Below are positions 52,651-60,318 of a stretch of DNA of 60,318 bases, piece after piece. Position 1 is the first letter of the stretch. Each line of letters begins with the position of its first letter. A program made the position numbers and the translations under genes. The stretch lies in the NCBI GenBank assembly GCA_015060065.1, contig SUZF01000013.1:1-60318 (forward strand). Direction: 5' to 3'. Under the pieces are notes generated by a model, which was not told where the DNA came from, did not search any database, and worked only from the letters and a program-made list of their open reading frames with translations. This DNA is from Rikenellaceae bacterium (GTDB lineage: Bacteria > Bacteroidota > Bacteroidia > Bacteroidales > Rikenellaceae).

Positions 52651-55227
52651 TTAGAACTGCTGTCCGAGAACGAAGTGGAATTGGCTACCGCTACGCTTGG
52701 TCGAGCCTGCGGGAGGATCGAAGCCCCAACCCCAGTCGATACCGAGCATTCCGACAATGGGCAGATACAATCTCACACCGACACCTGCCGAGCGTTTGAT
52801 TTTGAATGGCGAGAACTCCTTCCACGACGAGAATCCGTTACCACCCTCCAAGAATCCGAGGACATAAATCTGCGATGAAGGCTTCAATATAATAGGATAA
52901 CGTAATTCGAGGGTGTATTTATTGTACGCCACCGAGTAGGACTCGCCCACAGGGTCGAGTGCGCCATCCTCATAACCGCGCATTGCGATAACATCGACAC
53001 CATATATATTATATCCGGTCATACCGTCACCTCCGACATTGAATCGCTCGAAGGGAGATATCTTATTCTTGTTGTAGTGTCCGAGGAAGCCCATCTCGGC
53101 CTTTGCCATGAGGACAAGGTTGTTGTTCGAGGTAAGCGGGTAGAACCACTGTGCCTTGAAGTTCCACTTGTGATACTCAATCCACTTATATCGATTTTGG
53201 TCACTCATCGTGGGGTCGCTGTAATTCTTGCCGTCCCACAACGAGAAAGGAGGTGTGAGTTGCAACGATATCGAGAAGTCCGAGCCACGACGCGGATAGA
53301 TAGGCTGATCCACCGAGTTGCGACCGAAGACAAATTTCAGTGCCAACGTATTTGCTGCACCATTCTCCATCACAAACGAACTCCAACCCTTCAACTTGTA
53401 GCGTTGGTACGAAGCCTCGGCATAGAGCGTGAAGTAGGGGTCAGGCCAGTTCAGGCGTTTTCCCAAACCTGCTGCCACACCGAGCGAACGGAAATATTGA
53501 GTTGCAGACTGCCATACGTAGTAGGCGTCGTTTGACTCCGAGATGTGTGCCGAGAATGTGAACGAGTTGGGCTTGCGACCACCGAGCCATGGGTCGGTGA
53601 AACTCAACGCCAACGCTTTGTAGTACGTACCATTGGTCTGACCCGAAATCGAGAGTCGCTGATTCTGTCCCGATGGGTAGGGGCGCCATGCTCCCTTCTT
53701 GAAGAAGTTACGCATCGAAAGGTTGTTGAGCGTAATGCCGACCGAGCCGACAAAGGTACCCGAACCCCAACCTCCGGCGATGTTGAACTGGTCAGAAGCC
53801 TGCTCCTCCAAGGGCCAATTGATATCTACCAAATCATTCGATACGGGTTTGATGTCGGGCATAATCTTCTCGGCGTTGAAGTGTCCAAACGACATCAGTG
53901 TTCGGATAGTCTGCATTAGCAGTGCGCGGTTATACAACTCGCCCGGTCGGGTGTAGAGTTCGCGACGTATAACCTCGTCATCAACACGCATATTTCCCGA
54001 AATATCGACGTTGTTGATTGTAAATTGCTTACCCTCAAAAATCTTGATTTCAAGGTCGATGGAGTCCTTGCCGACAATGATTTCGGCAGGCTCGATTTGC
54101 GACATCAGATATCCGTCATTCTGGTAGAGCGACGATACGGACATCTCCTCCGGATTCATCTCCTTTCCGATTCCGAGGCGTTTGTGCATCGATTTCTTGT
54201 CGTAGGTGTCGCCCTTCGACACGCTGAACATTCGCGAGAGTTGCTCGGTCGGGAACACCGAGTTTCCTATCCACGAGATGTTGCGGATGTAGTATTTGTT
54301 ACCCTCCGAGAGGCGAATGTCGATACCAAGGCTGCGCTCGTCAATACGGTAAATCGAGTCCGAGAGAATCGTCGCATTGCGGAATCCTCGCGAGTTGTAG
54401 AAGTCGAGCAGCAACTCCTTATCCTCGGCATATTCGGCATCTTTGAGTTTTGTGTTCTGCCAAAAGAGAATACTGCGCTGGTGTGTCTTCTTGAATGTGC
54501 GACGCAGACGCTTGTCTGTGAAGTTCTCATTGCCCTCAAAGTTGATTTTGCCGATTTTAACCTTCTCCTTCTTGTCGATGACGAAGGTGACCTTCACGGC
54601 ATCGCGAATCGCGGTGTCGTTGATTACGCGCAAATCGACCTCCGTATCCAGAAAACCCTTCTCGGCAAAGTGAGCCTTTATAAGTTTCTTGTTCTTGTCG
54701 ATTACATAGTCCGAGAGTTCGGTGCCTTTTTTGAGTTTGAGTTGTTCGAGCAGGTCCTTTTGTTTGCCTGTGGGTATGCCGGCAAAGTTCCACTCCGAGA
54801 CTCGTGGGCGTTGTTTGAGGAATACCTCCAACTCTACGTTGTCACCCTCGATTGTCGCACCAATCTTGATGTCAGCGAAATATCGCTGTGACCAAAGTCG
54901 GTTTATAGCGTTCTGGATGAACGAACTCTGCAAATATATCGAATCTCCGGCAATAAGTCCCGAAGCGCGCTCCAAAACCGAACTATCGAAGTTGCGGGTA
55001 CCATGGAAATTGACTTTGCGAAGGTAGTACAGACGATTGTCATCGCCCTTGACCATCGGGGCATCGGTCGGGAAATCGACCTTCTCCTCGTCGTTGTCGA
55101 TGATGGTGTTCGGTCTTTGAGGAGCCGTTTTCGACTCTGCCTGTTGCGCATATACCACAACGGTCGCCCCAAGAGCGACTATCATAACTAAAAGAATCTT
55201 CAAAAACCTCATCATTCGGTTACTCAC
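52651..55227 (-). CDS. bamA: outer membrane assembly factor BamA
   Basis: An 858-residue outer-membrane insertase. Signal region MRFLKILLVMIVALGATVVVYA, then an acidic segment, five POTRA domains (about 65-460, e.g. KVNFHGTRNFDSSVLERASG and KINFEGNENFTDKRLRRTF), then a 16-strand barrel starting near FNIAGGWGSGTFVGSVG and ending in the Phe-terminated FHFVLGQQF. In the barrel VIAMRGYEDG corresponds to the conserved VRGF/Y motif. It follows uppS by 5 bp. Confidence 0.95.
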   Translation of the reverse strand: MSNRMMRFLKILLVMIVALGATVVVYAQQAESKTAPQRPNTIIDNDEEKVDFPTDAPMVKGDDNRLYYLRKVNFHGTRNFDSSVLERASGLIAGDSIYLQSSFIQNAINRLWSQRYFADIKIGATIEGDNVELEVFLKQRPRVSEWNFAGIPTGKQKDLLEQLKLKKGTELSDYVIDKNKKLIKAHFAEKGFLDTEVDLRVINDTAIRDAVKVTFVIDKKEKVKIGKINFEGNENFTDKRLRRTFKKTHQRSILFWQNTKLKDAEYAEDKELLLDFYNSRGFRNATILSDSIYRIDERSLGIDIRLSEGNKYYIRNISWIGNSVFPTEQLSRMFSVSKGDTYDKKSMHKRLGIGKEMNPEEMSVSSLYQNDGYLMSQIEPAEIIVGKDSIDLEIKIFEGKQFTINNVDISGNMRVDDEVIRRELYTRPGELYNRALLMQTIRTLMSFGHFNAEKIMPDIKPVSNDLVDINWPLEEQASDQFNIAGGWGSGTFVGSVGITLNNLSMRNFFKKGAWRPYPSGQNQRLSISGQTNGTYYKALALSFTDPWLGGRKPNSFTFSAHISESNDAYYVWQSATQYFRSLGVAAGLGKRLNWPDPYFTLYAEASYQRYKLKGWSSFVMENGAANTLALKFVFGRNSVDQPIYPRRGSDFSISLQLTPPFSLWDGKNYSDPTMSDQNRYKWIEYHKWNFKAQWFYPLTSNNNLVLMAKAEMGFLGHYNKNKISPFERFNVGGDGMTGYNIYGVDVIAMRGYEDGALDPVGESYSVAYNKYTLELRYPIILKPSSQIYVLGFLEGGNGFSSWKEFSPFKIKRSAGVGVRLYLPIVGMLGIDWGWGFDPPAGSTKRSGSQFHFVLGQQF

Positions 55228-55232
55228 AATAT

Positions 55233-55943
55233 TTATACGATGCCGTAACGTCTGTCACGCGAGGCATAAACCTCCAAAGCATCGCGAAAGTCCTGTTCCG
55301 TAAAGTCGGGCCAAAGCGTTTGCGGGAAGTAGAACTCCGCATACGACGCCTGCCACAACAAAAAATTACTCAATCGACACTCTCCGCTCGTGCGTATCAC
55401 GAGGTCTGGGTCGGGTATGCCTGCCGTATAGAGATGCTGGTCGATGAGTTGCTCCGAGATCTGCTCCGGCAGGAGCGAGCCTTCGGCAACCTTGACCGCG
55501 ATACCACGTACCGCCTCCGTAATCTCTGTGCGCGAGGAGTAGTCGAGTGCCAGAATCAGATTCAGCACCTTGCCCTCGGCAGTTCTGCGCTCTATCTCGT
55601 CGAGACGCTCGTTCACCTCCTGCGAGAAGCGCGAGCGACGACCTATTATCGTTACCTTTACGCCCTGCTCGATGAGTTCGGGGGTTTCGTTGATGACACA
55701 ACTGCAAAAGAGTGTCATCAAAGCCTCAACCTCCTCGGCGGGACGTCCCCAATTTTCGGTCGAAAAGGCATAGAGTGTAAGATACTCCACACCCGTATCG
55801 GCAGCAGCGCGTACAACCCTGCGTACCGACTCAACGCCCTGAATATGACCCTCATAACGCTTCTTGCCGCGCAGTTTTGCCCAGCGACCGTTACCGTCCA
55901 TAATTATAGCGACGTGCTTCGGGAGTGACTTCTTCGTACTCAT
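55233..55943 (-). CDS. uppS: isoprenyl transferase (undecaprenyl diphosphate synthase)
   Basis: A 236-residue cis-prenyltransferase making the lipid carrier for peptidoglycan and surface glycans. It has HVAIIMDGNGRWAKLRGK with the catalytic Asp, YLTLYAFSTENWGRP, and DLVIRTSGECRLSNFLLWQ. The C-terminal ends in the usual FRDALEVYASRDRRYG. Head of the uppS-bamA-skp-skp operon; its promoter is so close that the mRNA may be leaderless. Confidence 0.96.
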   Translation of the reverse strand: MSTKKSLPKHVAIIMDGNGRWAKLRGKKRYEGHIQGVESVRRVVRAAADTGVEYLTLYAFSTENWGRPAEEVEALMTLFCSCVINETPELIEQGVKVTIIGRRSRFSQEVNERLDEIERRTAEGKVLNLILALDYSSRTEITEAVRGIAVKVAEGSLLPEQISEQLIDQHLYTAGIPDPDLVIRTSGECRLSNFLLWQASYAEFYFPQTLWPDFTEQDFRDALEVYASRDRRYGIV

Positions 55944-55951
55944 ACAATCGA

Positions 55952-55959
55952 CAAATATA
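55952..55959 (-). promoter_or_regulatory. -7 element of the uppS-bamA operon
   Basis: TATATTTG on the minus strand, exact TAnnTTTG match, only 8 bp before the uppS ATG at 55943. A TTTTC about 21 bp upstream may serve as -33. Confidence 0.55.
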
Positions 55960-56025
55960 GGTATTTTTCTGTAAATAACCCGAAAAAATGGGGTGTAAAA
56001 GCGTTAAAAAATCAAAATCCCGCCA

Positions 56026-56895
56026 TTAGCGTACATCCACGCCCCACATCATCTTGTTTCGTAACGTGTCGTAGAACGAAATATTGTGCGGTACTGCCAA
56101 AAAAACAACCCTCTCGGCACGACGAACCGTTAGGGTAGTGTTGCCCTCGATTTCGTAGGTGCGGTTGTCAAGCGAGACGCTTGCCGGACGCTTGCGGGTA
56201 TCGACCTCGAAACGCACGGTCGAGGAGTCGGGAATCACCAGCGGACGCATCGTGAGGTTGTGTGGTGTAAGTGGCGAGAGTACCAGACAGTTACATGCCG
56301 GAGTTACAATCGGGCCTCCGGCACTCAACGAGTATGCGGTCGAGCCTGTCGGGGTCGAGAGAATTACTCCGTTACCGAAGTAGGCTGCCGTCATCTGACC
56401 ATCGATGTGTGCCTTGATATTTATCATTGTTGCGTCCAAACGCTGTATCGCCACCTCGTTAAGCGCATATCGGGTTTTTCCGTCGGAGAGTCCGTCGAGA
56501 GCGAGCATTGTGCGTTGCTCGATTTTTAGATTGCCTTCGCAGATATCCTTGAATGTTAGGTCAATACTCTCTTTGGGGGCGGTGGCAAGGAAGCCGAGAT
56601 GACCCGAATTGATGCCCACGACAGGCACAGCGGCACCATCCAATCGGTGGATGCCTTCGAGCAGGGTGCCATCTCCGCCATAGCAGACCATTACACATTC
56701 GGCAGGCTGTTTGCCTATACTCTCTCCATAACGACTTTCTGCGGGTATGGACTTTCCGAGTACGCGCTCTATGACCTCGGCAAACTCCTCATTTACGGTG
56801 TAGTCGAAGCCATAATGTTCGATTGCGCCGATGAGTTTTTGCAACTCTTCGGCAGTGCGTTGAATCTGCGGGCGTGAAAAAAGTATAATCTTCAT
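56026..56895 (-). CDS. nadK: NAD kinase
   Basis: A 289-residue enzyme making NADP from NAD. The start at 56895 gives [19 protein letters not shown]; the long open frame to 57639 is the antisense of pdxJ. It has the ATP-site [22 protein letters not shown], and [17 protein letters not shown]. It is divergent from pdxJ. Confidence 0.95.
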   Translation of the reverse strand: MKIILFSRPQIQRTAEELQKLIGAIEHYGFDYTVNEEFAEVIERVLGKSIPAESRYGESIGKQPAECVMVCYGGDGTLLEGIHRLDGAAVPVVGINSGHLGFLATAPKESIDLTFKDICEGNLKIEQRTMLALDGLSDGKTRYALNEVAIQRLDATMINIKAHIDGQMTAAYFGNGVILSTPTGSTAYSLSAGGPIVTPACNCLVLSPLTPHNLTMRPLVIPDSSTVRFEVDTRKRPASVSLDNRTYEIEGNTTLTVRRAERVVFLAVPHNISFYDTLRNKMMWGVDVR

Positions 56896-56919
56896 CTGCG
56901 GAGTATCGAATTTAATTAT

Positions 56920-56941
56920 TACCTTTGTGGGTACAAATATA
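56920..56941. promoter_or_regulatory. face-to-face -7 elements of nadK and pdxJ
   Basis: TACCTTTG (56920-56927, plus) would drive pdxJ; TATATTTG on the minus strand (56934-56941) would drive nadK. They are 6 bp apart and the transcripts would overlap by a few bases at their 5' ends, so the two polymerases exclude each other. The -33 elements are weak on both sides. Confidence 0.55.
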
Positions 56942-56949
56942 CGAATTTT

Positions 56950-57681
56950 ATGACAAAGTTGAGCGTAAATATTAACAAGATAGCGGTTGTTCGCAATTCG
57001 CGTGGCGGAAATCTGCCCGATGTAGTACGTGCGGCACTCGACATTGAGCGTTTTGGCGGTGAGGGAATTACCGTTCATCCCCGTCCCGACGAGCGACATA
57101 TTCGCTATGCCGATGTGCGCAATCTGCGACCGCAACTCTCTACCGAGTTCAATATCGAGGGTAATCCGATTCCTTCGTTTGTGGAGTTGGTGTGCGAGGT
57201 GTTGCCGGCACAGGTTACGTTGGTGCCTGATGCAGTCGATGCCATAACCTCGAATGCCGGCTGGGATACCATTGCCAATCGCGACTTTCTGACCGATATC
57301 TGTGCCAAATTTCGCTCGCTTGGTATTCGTACCTCGATATTCGTGAATCCCGACCCGGAGATGGTGCGTGGAGCGAAGACGTGCGGTGCTGACCGCGTGG
57401 AACTCTACACCGAGGCTTACGCTGCGGGCTATCACGCTGACCGCGAGGCTGCTATTGCACCCTATGTTGCTGCTGCCGAGGCTGCTCGCGAGTGCGGATT
57501 GGGACTCAATGCGGGTCACGACCTCAATCTGGATAATCTGCGCTACTTCGTGGAGCGTATTCCGTGGTGCGATGAGGTCTCGATTGGTCACGCTCTTATC
57601 AGTGATGCACTCTATTACGGATTGGAGAATACCGTTCAACTCTACAAGCGTGAGATTGAGTTGGCGACATCGCGAGTGTAG
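56950..57681 (+). CDS. pdxJ: pyridoxine 5'-phosphate synthase
   Basis: A 243-residue TIM-barrel enzyme condensing 1-deoxyxylulose 5-phosphate with 3-amino-2-oxopropyl phosphate. It has [35 protein letters not shown] with the catalytic His, [17 protein letters not shown] (family TLVPE), and [15 protein letters not shown]. Expected length. Divergent from nadK; 33 bp before the CCA-type gene. Confidence 0.96.
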   Translation: MTKLSVNINKIAVVRNSRGGNLPDVVRAALDIERFGGEGITVHPRPDERHIRYADVRNLRPQLSTEFNIEGNPIPSFVELVCEVLPAQVTLVPDAVDAITSNAGWDTIANRDFLTDICAKFRSLGIRTSIFVNPDPEMVRGAKTCGADRVELYTEAYAAGYHADREAAIAPYVAAAEAARECGLGLNAGHDLNLDNLRYFVERIPWCDEVSIGHALISDALYYGLENTVQLYKREIELATSRV

Positions 57682-57714
57682 TAATTTTTAATTCTGAATT
57701 TTTAATTTCTGATT

Positions 57715-59136
57715 TTGGAATCAACTGTTGTTTCAGTTCTCTCGTTGCCGGTTTTCGGTCGTATATCGCGCATAGTCGATGATATGGGTGTCAGAGCCTT
57801 TGTCGTTGGCGGCTATGTGCGAGATTACTACCTGCACCGCCCCTGTACCGACATCGATGTTGTGGTCGTGGGCAGTGGTATTGCCGTGGCAGAGGCTCTG
57901 GGTCGAGAGTTGAAGACAAAGGTTTCGGTCTTCAAGACCTTCGGTACGGCAATGTTGCGTGCCGATGGGTTGGAAGTGGAGTTTGTCGGGGCTCGTAAAG
58001 AGTCTTACTCGCCCGACTCGCGCAAACCTCACGTTGAGGATGGAACACTCGAAGACGACCAGCGACGTCGCGACTTTACGATTAACGCCATGGCGTGGTC
58101 GCTTAATGGCGATACGTTTGGCGAGTTGGTCGATCCGTTTGACGGTATGTACGACCTCGAAGATTGCATTATCCGCACTCCGTGTGACCCCGATATAACC
58201 TTTTCGGATGACCCGTTGCGTATGATGCGCGGTGTGAGATTCGCCACGCAACTCGGCTTCGATATCGAGGACGAGACTTTCGAGGCTATACGTCGTAATG
58301 CCGAGCGTATCCGCATCGTATCGAAGGAGCGTATCGCGACCGAACTCAATAAGATTATCTGCTCGCCACGCCCGTCGATAGGCTTCGAGTTGCTCGACCT
58401 GACGGGGTTGTTACCGCTGATTTTCCCGGAGATGGCGAAGTTGAAGGGTGTCGAGCGTCGCAACGGGCACGCACACAAAGATAACTTCCAGCACACGCTC
58501 AAAGTGCTTGATAATGTGGCACGTCGCAGTGATGATATGTGGTTGCGATGGGCGGCAGTGCTACACGATATCGCCAAGCCTGCAACCAAGGCCTATGACC
58601 CGAAGATTGGATGGACATTCCACTCGCACGAGATGGTCGGCTCGAAGATGGTGCCGCAGATTTTCCGCTCGCTGAAACTGCCGATGAATGAGAAGATGAA
58701 GTTTGTGCAGAAGATGGTCTTTCTGCATCTGCGACCGATAATCCTCTCCGAAGATATGGTTACTGACTCGGCTGTGCGTCGCTTGCTCTTCGAGGCAGGG
58801 GATGATGTGGAGGCGCTGATGACCCTCTGTGAAGCGGATATAACATCGGGAATCGATGCGAAGGTCAAGCGATACATGGCGAACTTCGAGTTGGTGCGTC
58901 GCAAGATGCGCGATTTGGAGGAGCGCGACCGTATCCGCAACTTCCAACCTCCGATTACGGGTGACCTGATTATGCAGACTTACGGCATCCCACCGTGTAG
59001 TGCCATAGGCGAGATTAAGGAGGCTATCAAGAATGCCATTCTCGATGGCGAGATTCGTAATGATTACGATGAGGCGTATGCTATGATGGAACGGCTTGCT
59101 GCCGAAAAGGGATTTTCGAAAATCGCACATCAATAG
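57715..59136 (+). CDS. CCA-adding enzyme/poly(A) polymerase family protein with HD domain
   Basis: A 473-residue nucleotidyltransferase that builds or repairs the tRNA CCA end. The head holds FVVGGYVRDYYLHRPCTDIDVVVVG with the catalytic Asp pair, the neck RRDFTINAMAWSLN and DDPLRMMRGVRFATQL, and an HD phosphohydrolase domain with HKDNFQHTLKVLDN and VLHDIAKP. The start must be TTG at 57715 (or CTG 57709), since an in-frame stop lies at 57703-57705 and the first ATG (57784) would remove part of the fold. Confidence 0.92.
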   Translation: MESTVVSVLSLPVFGRISRIVDDMGVRAFVVGGYVRDYYLHRPCTDIDVVVVGSGIAVAEALGRELKTKVSVFKTFGTAMLRADGLEVEFVGARKESYSPDSRKPHVEDGTLEDDQRRRDFTINAMAWSLNGDTFGELVDPFDGMYDLEDCIIRTPCDPDITFSDDPLRMMRGVRFATQLGFDIEDETFEAIRRNAERIRIVSKERIATELNKIICSPRPSIGFELLDLTGLLPLIFPEMAKLKGVERRNGHAHKDNFQHTLKVLDNVARRSDDMWLRWAAVLHDIAKPATKAYDPKIGWTFHSHEMVGSKMVPQIFRSLKLPMNEKMKFVQKMVFLHLRPIILSEDMVTDSAVRRLLFEAGDDVEALMTLCEADITSGIDAKVKRYMANFELVRRKMRDLEERDRIRNFQPPITGDLIMQTYGIPPCSAIGEIKEAIKNAILDGEIRNDYDEAYAMMERLAAEKGFSKIAHQ

Positions 59137-59154
59137 GTAGAGTGAAACCTATTG
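59131..59154 (+). terminator. hairpin at the end of the CCA-type gene
   Basis: CAATAGGT / ACCTATTG (59131-59154) overlap the stop codon; only a weak T-run follows. Confidence 0.4.
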
Positions 59155-59206
59155 CTCTTCTGTAGCATCCCCATTTTGGAACGCAGTTTGCGCGATAAAA
59201 GTCTTG

Positions 59207-60112
59207 ATGGGGAAGATTCAATATAATTGGGATTTGATTTGCGCCAATTTGCTCTTTGGTGCCAACTTCTCGTTCTTTGTTTCGCTGACCAAGTACTACC
59301 TCGACTTTCGGCAGATATTTATGCTCCAAATTCTCGCTTCGGCGATGTTTTTTGTACCCTTTGCCATCTTCTCGGAACGCTCCTATCGCATTACGTGGCG
59401 CGACTTCGGGAATATACTTATCGTGGCGTTGCTTATCATCTATGGCTGGATGTATATTTTGTTGTGGGGAGCATCCTACACCAACCCGATTGATGCTTCG
59501 ACAATCTCGACTCTCGGACCCGTATTTACACTCCTCTTTGCACGTGTGCTAACGCGAGAACCTCTCTCGTCTGCGCGAATTGTCGGTATAATATTCGCAT
59601 TTGTCGGTGCAGGTATTCTGTTGTTCGATAATGGCTTTGTATTTACACACGGCAGCAGCAACTACGGCAATGCGTTGGTTCTGATCGCGGTAATTGCCAT
59701 TGCGGTCAATACGGTAATCATAAAACCGCAACTCGAACACCTCGGAACGCTGGTGGTTATGGGGTGGTATTATATTATAGGCTTGGCAATTACGGCTCCT
59801 TTTTTCTGGAAATATATCGCCCATACGCCATTCTTGCGACTGCCGATGTCGGCACTTGCCGAGTTGCTCTATATTTTGCTGCTTGGCACTGTGCTGCCGA
59901 TGTACCTGCTCTATCGCGGAACGGAGAAACTGACCTCGGTGCATACGGCTCTCTATCGCTACCTCCAACCGGTCGTTGCTACGTCGTTGGCTCTGCTGCG
60001 ACATCAAGAAAAAATAGACCGCGCCAACATCGTTGCCGCGGTATCTATCTTTGTGGGAATATTGTGTATAGTCTTCGGAAACTACCGCAAGACTACTCGC
60101 GAAGAATCTTGA
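59207..60112 (+). CDS. EamA/DMT family transporter
   Basis: A 301-residue inner-membrane protein with ten predicted helices in two five-helix EamA halves (about 5-140 and 150-295). SYTNPIDASTISTLGPVFTLLFARVL is a typical EamA segment at the end of the first half, and TALYRYLQPVVATSLALL at that of the second. Such proteins export metabolites or amino acids; substrate unknown. The start ATG is at 59207 (a TTG just before it is less likely). Its end overlaps the convergent Sua5 gene by 20 bp. Confidence 0.88.
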   Translation: MGKIQYNWDLICANLLFGANFSFFVSLTKYYLDFRQIFMLQILASAMFFVPFAIFSERSYRITWRDFGNILIVALLIIYGWMYILLWGASYTNPIDASTISTLGPVFTLLFARVLTREPLSSARIVGIIFAFVGAGILLFDNGFVFTHGSSNYGNALVLIAVIAIAVNTVIIKPQLEHLGTLVVMGWYYIIGLAITAPFFWKYIAHTPFLRLPMSALAELLYILLLGTVLPMYLLYRGTEKLTSVHTALYRYLQPVVATSLALLRHQEKIDRANIVAAVSIFVGILCIVFGNYRKTTREES

Positions 60113-60318
60113 CCTCGCCCCCTTCGCCAAAGGCAATAATCGAACTCGGCTTGCGGGTCGGATGACCCTCGCAACGCGGATTGACCACAAAATCGACCCC
60201 GTCGATAATCTCACGCGAGACCTCTGCCAATGTCTTGGGTGTAGCCTCGCCCGAAATATTTGCCGAGGTTGAGACTATGGGCTTGCCGAAACGGAACAGC
60301 AACTTCTGGCAGAAATCG
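60093..60318 (-). CDS. L-threonylcarbamoyladenylate synthase (Sua5/TsaC), partial
   Basis: The C-terminal about 75 residues of a YrdC-fold protein running off the window. GKPIVSTSANISGEATPKT is the family signature, in which the STSANISG loop binds ATP/threonine. It makes threonylcarbamoyl-AMP for tRNA t6A37. The start lies beyond base 60318. Overlaps the EamA gene tail to tail by 20 bp. Confidence 0.88.
   Translation of the reverse strand, partial: DFCQKLLFRFGKPIVSTSANISGEATPKTLAEVSREIIDGVDFVVNPRCEGHPTRKPSSIIAFGEGGEVKILRE

Noticed and set aside
56896..57639. N-terminal extension of nadK by 248 codons
   Set aside because: It is the antisense of pdxJ; NadK proteins begin at the [10 protein letters not shown] site and the promoter elements lie just before it.
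1..60318. CRISPR arrays, insertion sequences, prophage, tRNA or rRNA genes
   Set aside because: No regularly spaced repeats, transposase, integrase or cloverleaf-like segments were found on reading both strands.

Overview
The window reads as chromosomal DNA of a Bacteroidales bacterium, most likely Alistipes or another member of the Rikenellaceae (genus inferred, not proven). The signs are repeated matches to the Bacteroidetes promoter element TAnnTTTG, weak ribosome binding sites, a TonB-type outer-membrane barrel protein, lipoproteins with fimbrillin-like modules, a BamA gene followed by two OmpH/Skp genes, and a Na+-dependent methylmalonyl-CoA decarboxylase operon for making propionate. 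I see no insertion sequence, prophage, CRISPR array, rRNA or tRNA. The window starts in a 127-bp exact repeat and ends inside a gene, so it is probably a whole assembly contig.

Layout. 1-310: two copies of a 127-bp repeat that includes the end and terminator of a CoA-transferase gene. 294-6200 (-): rimP-nusA-infB and the CoA-transferase. 6403-7734 (-): rmuC, divergent from 7819-11740 (+): rpe, an ABC-F ATPase, an rRNA 2'-O-methyltransferase and a YgjP-type metallopeptidase. 11764-15219 (-): an AraC regulator and an outer-membrane barrel receptor. 15438-20952 (-): a six-gene run trkA, deoxynucleoside kinase, rRNA m5C methyltransferase, MerR regulator, Nif3, zinc-ribbon coiled coil. 21108-25400 (+): a small Cys-rich membrane protein, a secreted protein, a large membrane channel-like protein with tandem Rossmann domains and a C-terminal RyR domain, and a free-standing RyR protein. 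25493-30102 (-): a large lipoprotein ending in an endonuclease/exonuclease/phosphatase domain, a rubredoxin, and a dihydroorotate-dehydrogenase-like protein. 30248-37998 (+): a GNAT protein, a lipoprotein, gcvT, ftsY, rimO, a coiled-coil protein, zapA, a 6S-like RNA and rny. 38146-41400 (-): meaB, a thioredoxin-fold protein and a GH20 glycosidase. 41549-43832 (+): a long structured leader RNA, a lipoprotein and a barrel protein. 44168-48347 (+): mce and the mmd genes. 48421-51362: padR/DUF2812, an S1/P1 nuclease and a GT90-like transferase. 51503-55943 (-): uppS-bamA-skp-skp. 56026-60318: nadK, pdxJ, a CCA-adding enzyme, an EamA transporter and the end of a Sua5/TsaC gene.

How genes work together. 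Mce, the Mmd subunits, MeaB and possibly the CoA-transferase belong to the succinate-to-propionate route; the mutase itself is not in the window. UppS, BamA and the two Skp proteins build the envelope. RimP, NusA and IF-2 serve ribosome maturation, transcription and translation start.

Best candidate for an undescribed system: 22593-25400. The membrane protein resembles the plant CASTOR/POLLUX/DMI1 channels in layout (helices, a PGNQ loop before the last helix, then two NAD-binding-type domains) and carries a RyR domain of the kind found in animal ryanodine receptors. A second, separate RyR protein follows 27 bp downstream. I infer a ligand-gated ion channel with a soluble partner. Other strong signals are a perfectly palindromic two-way promoter at 21034-21084, the structured leader at 41549-41888, and the 6S-like RNA between zapA and rny.
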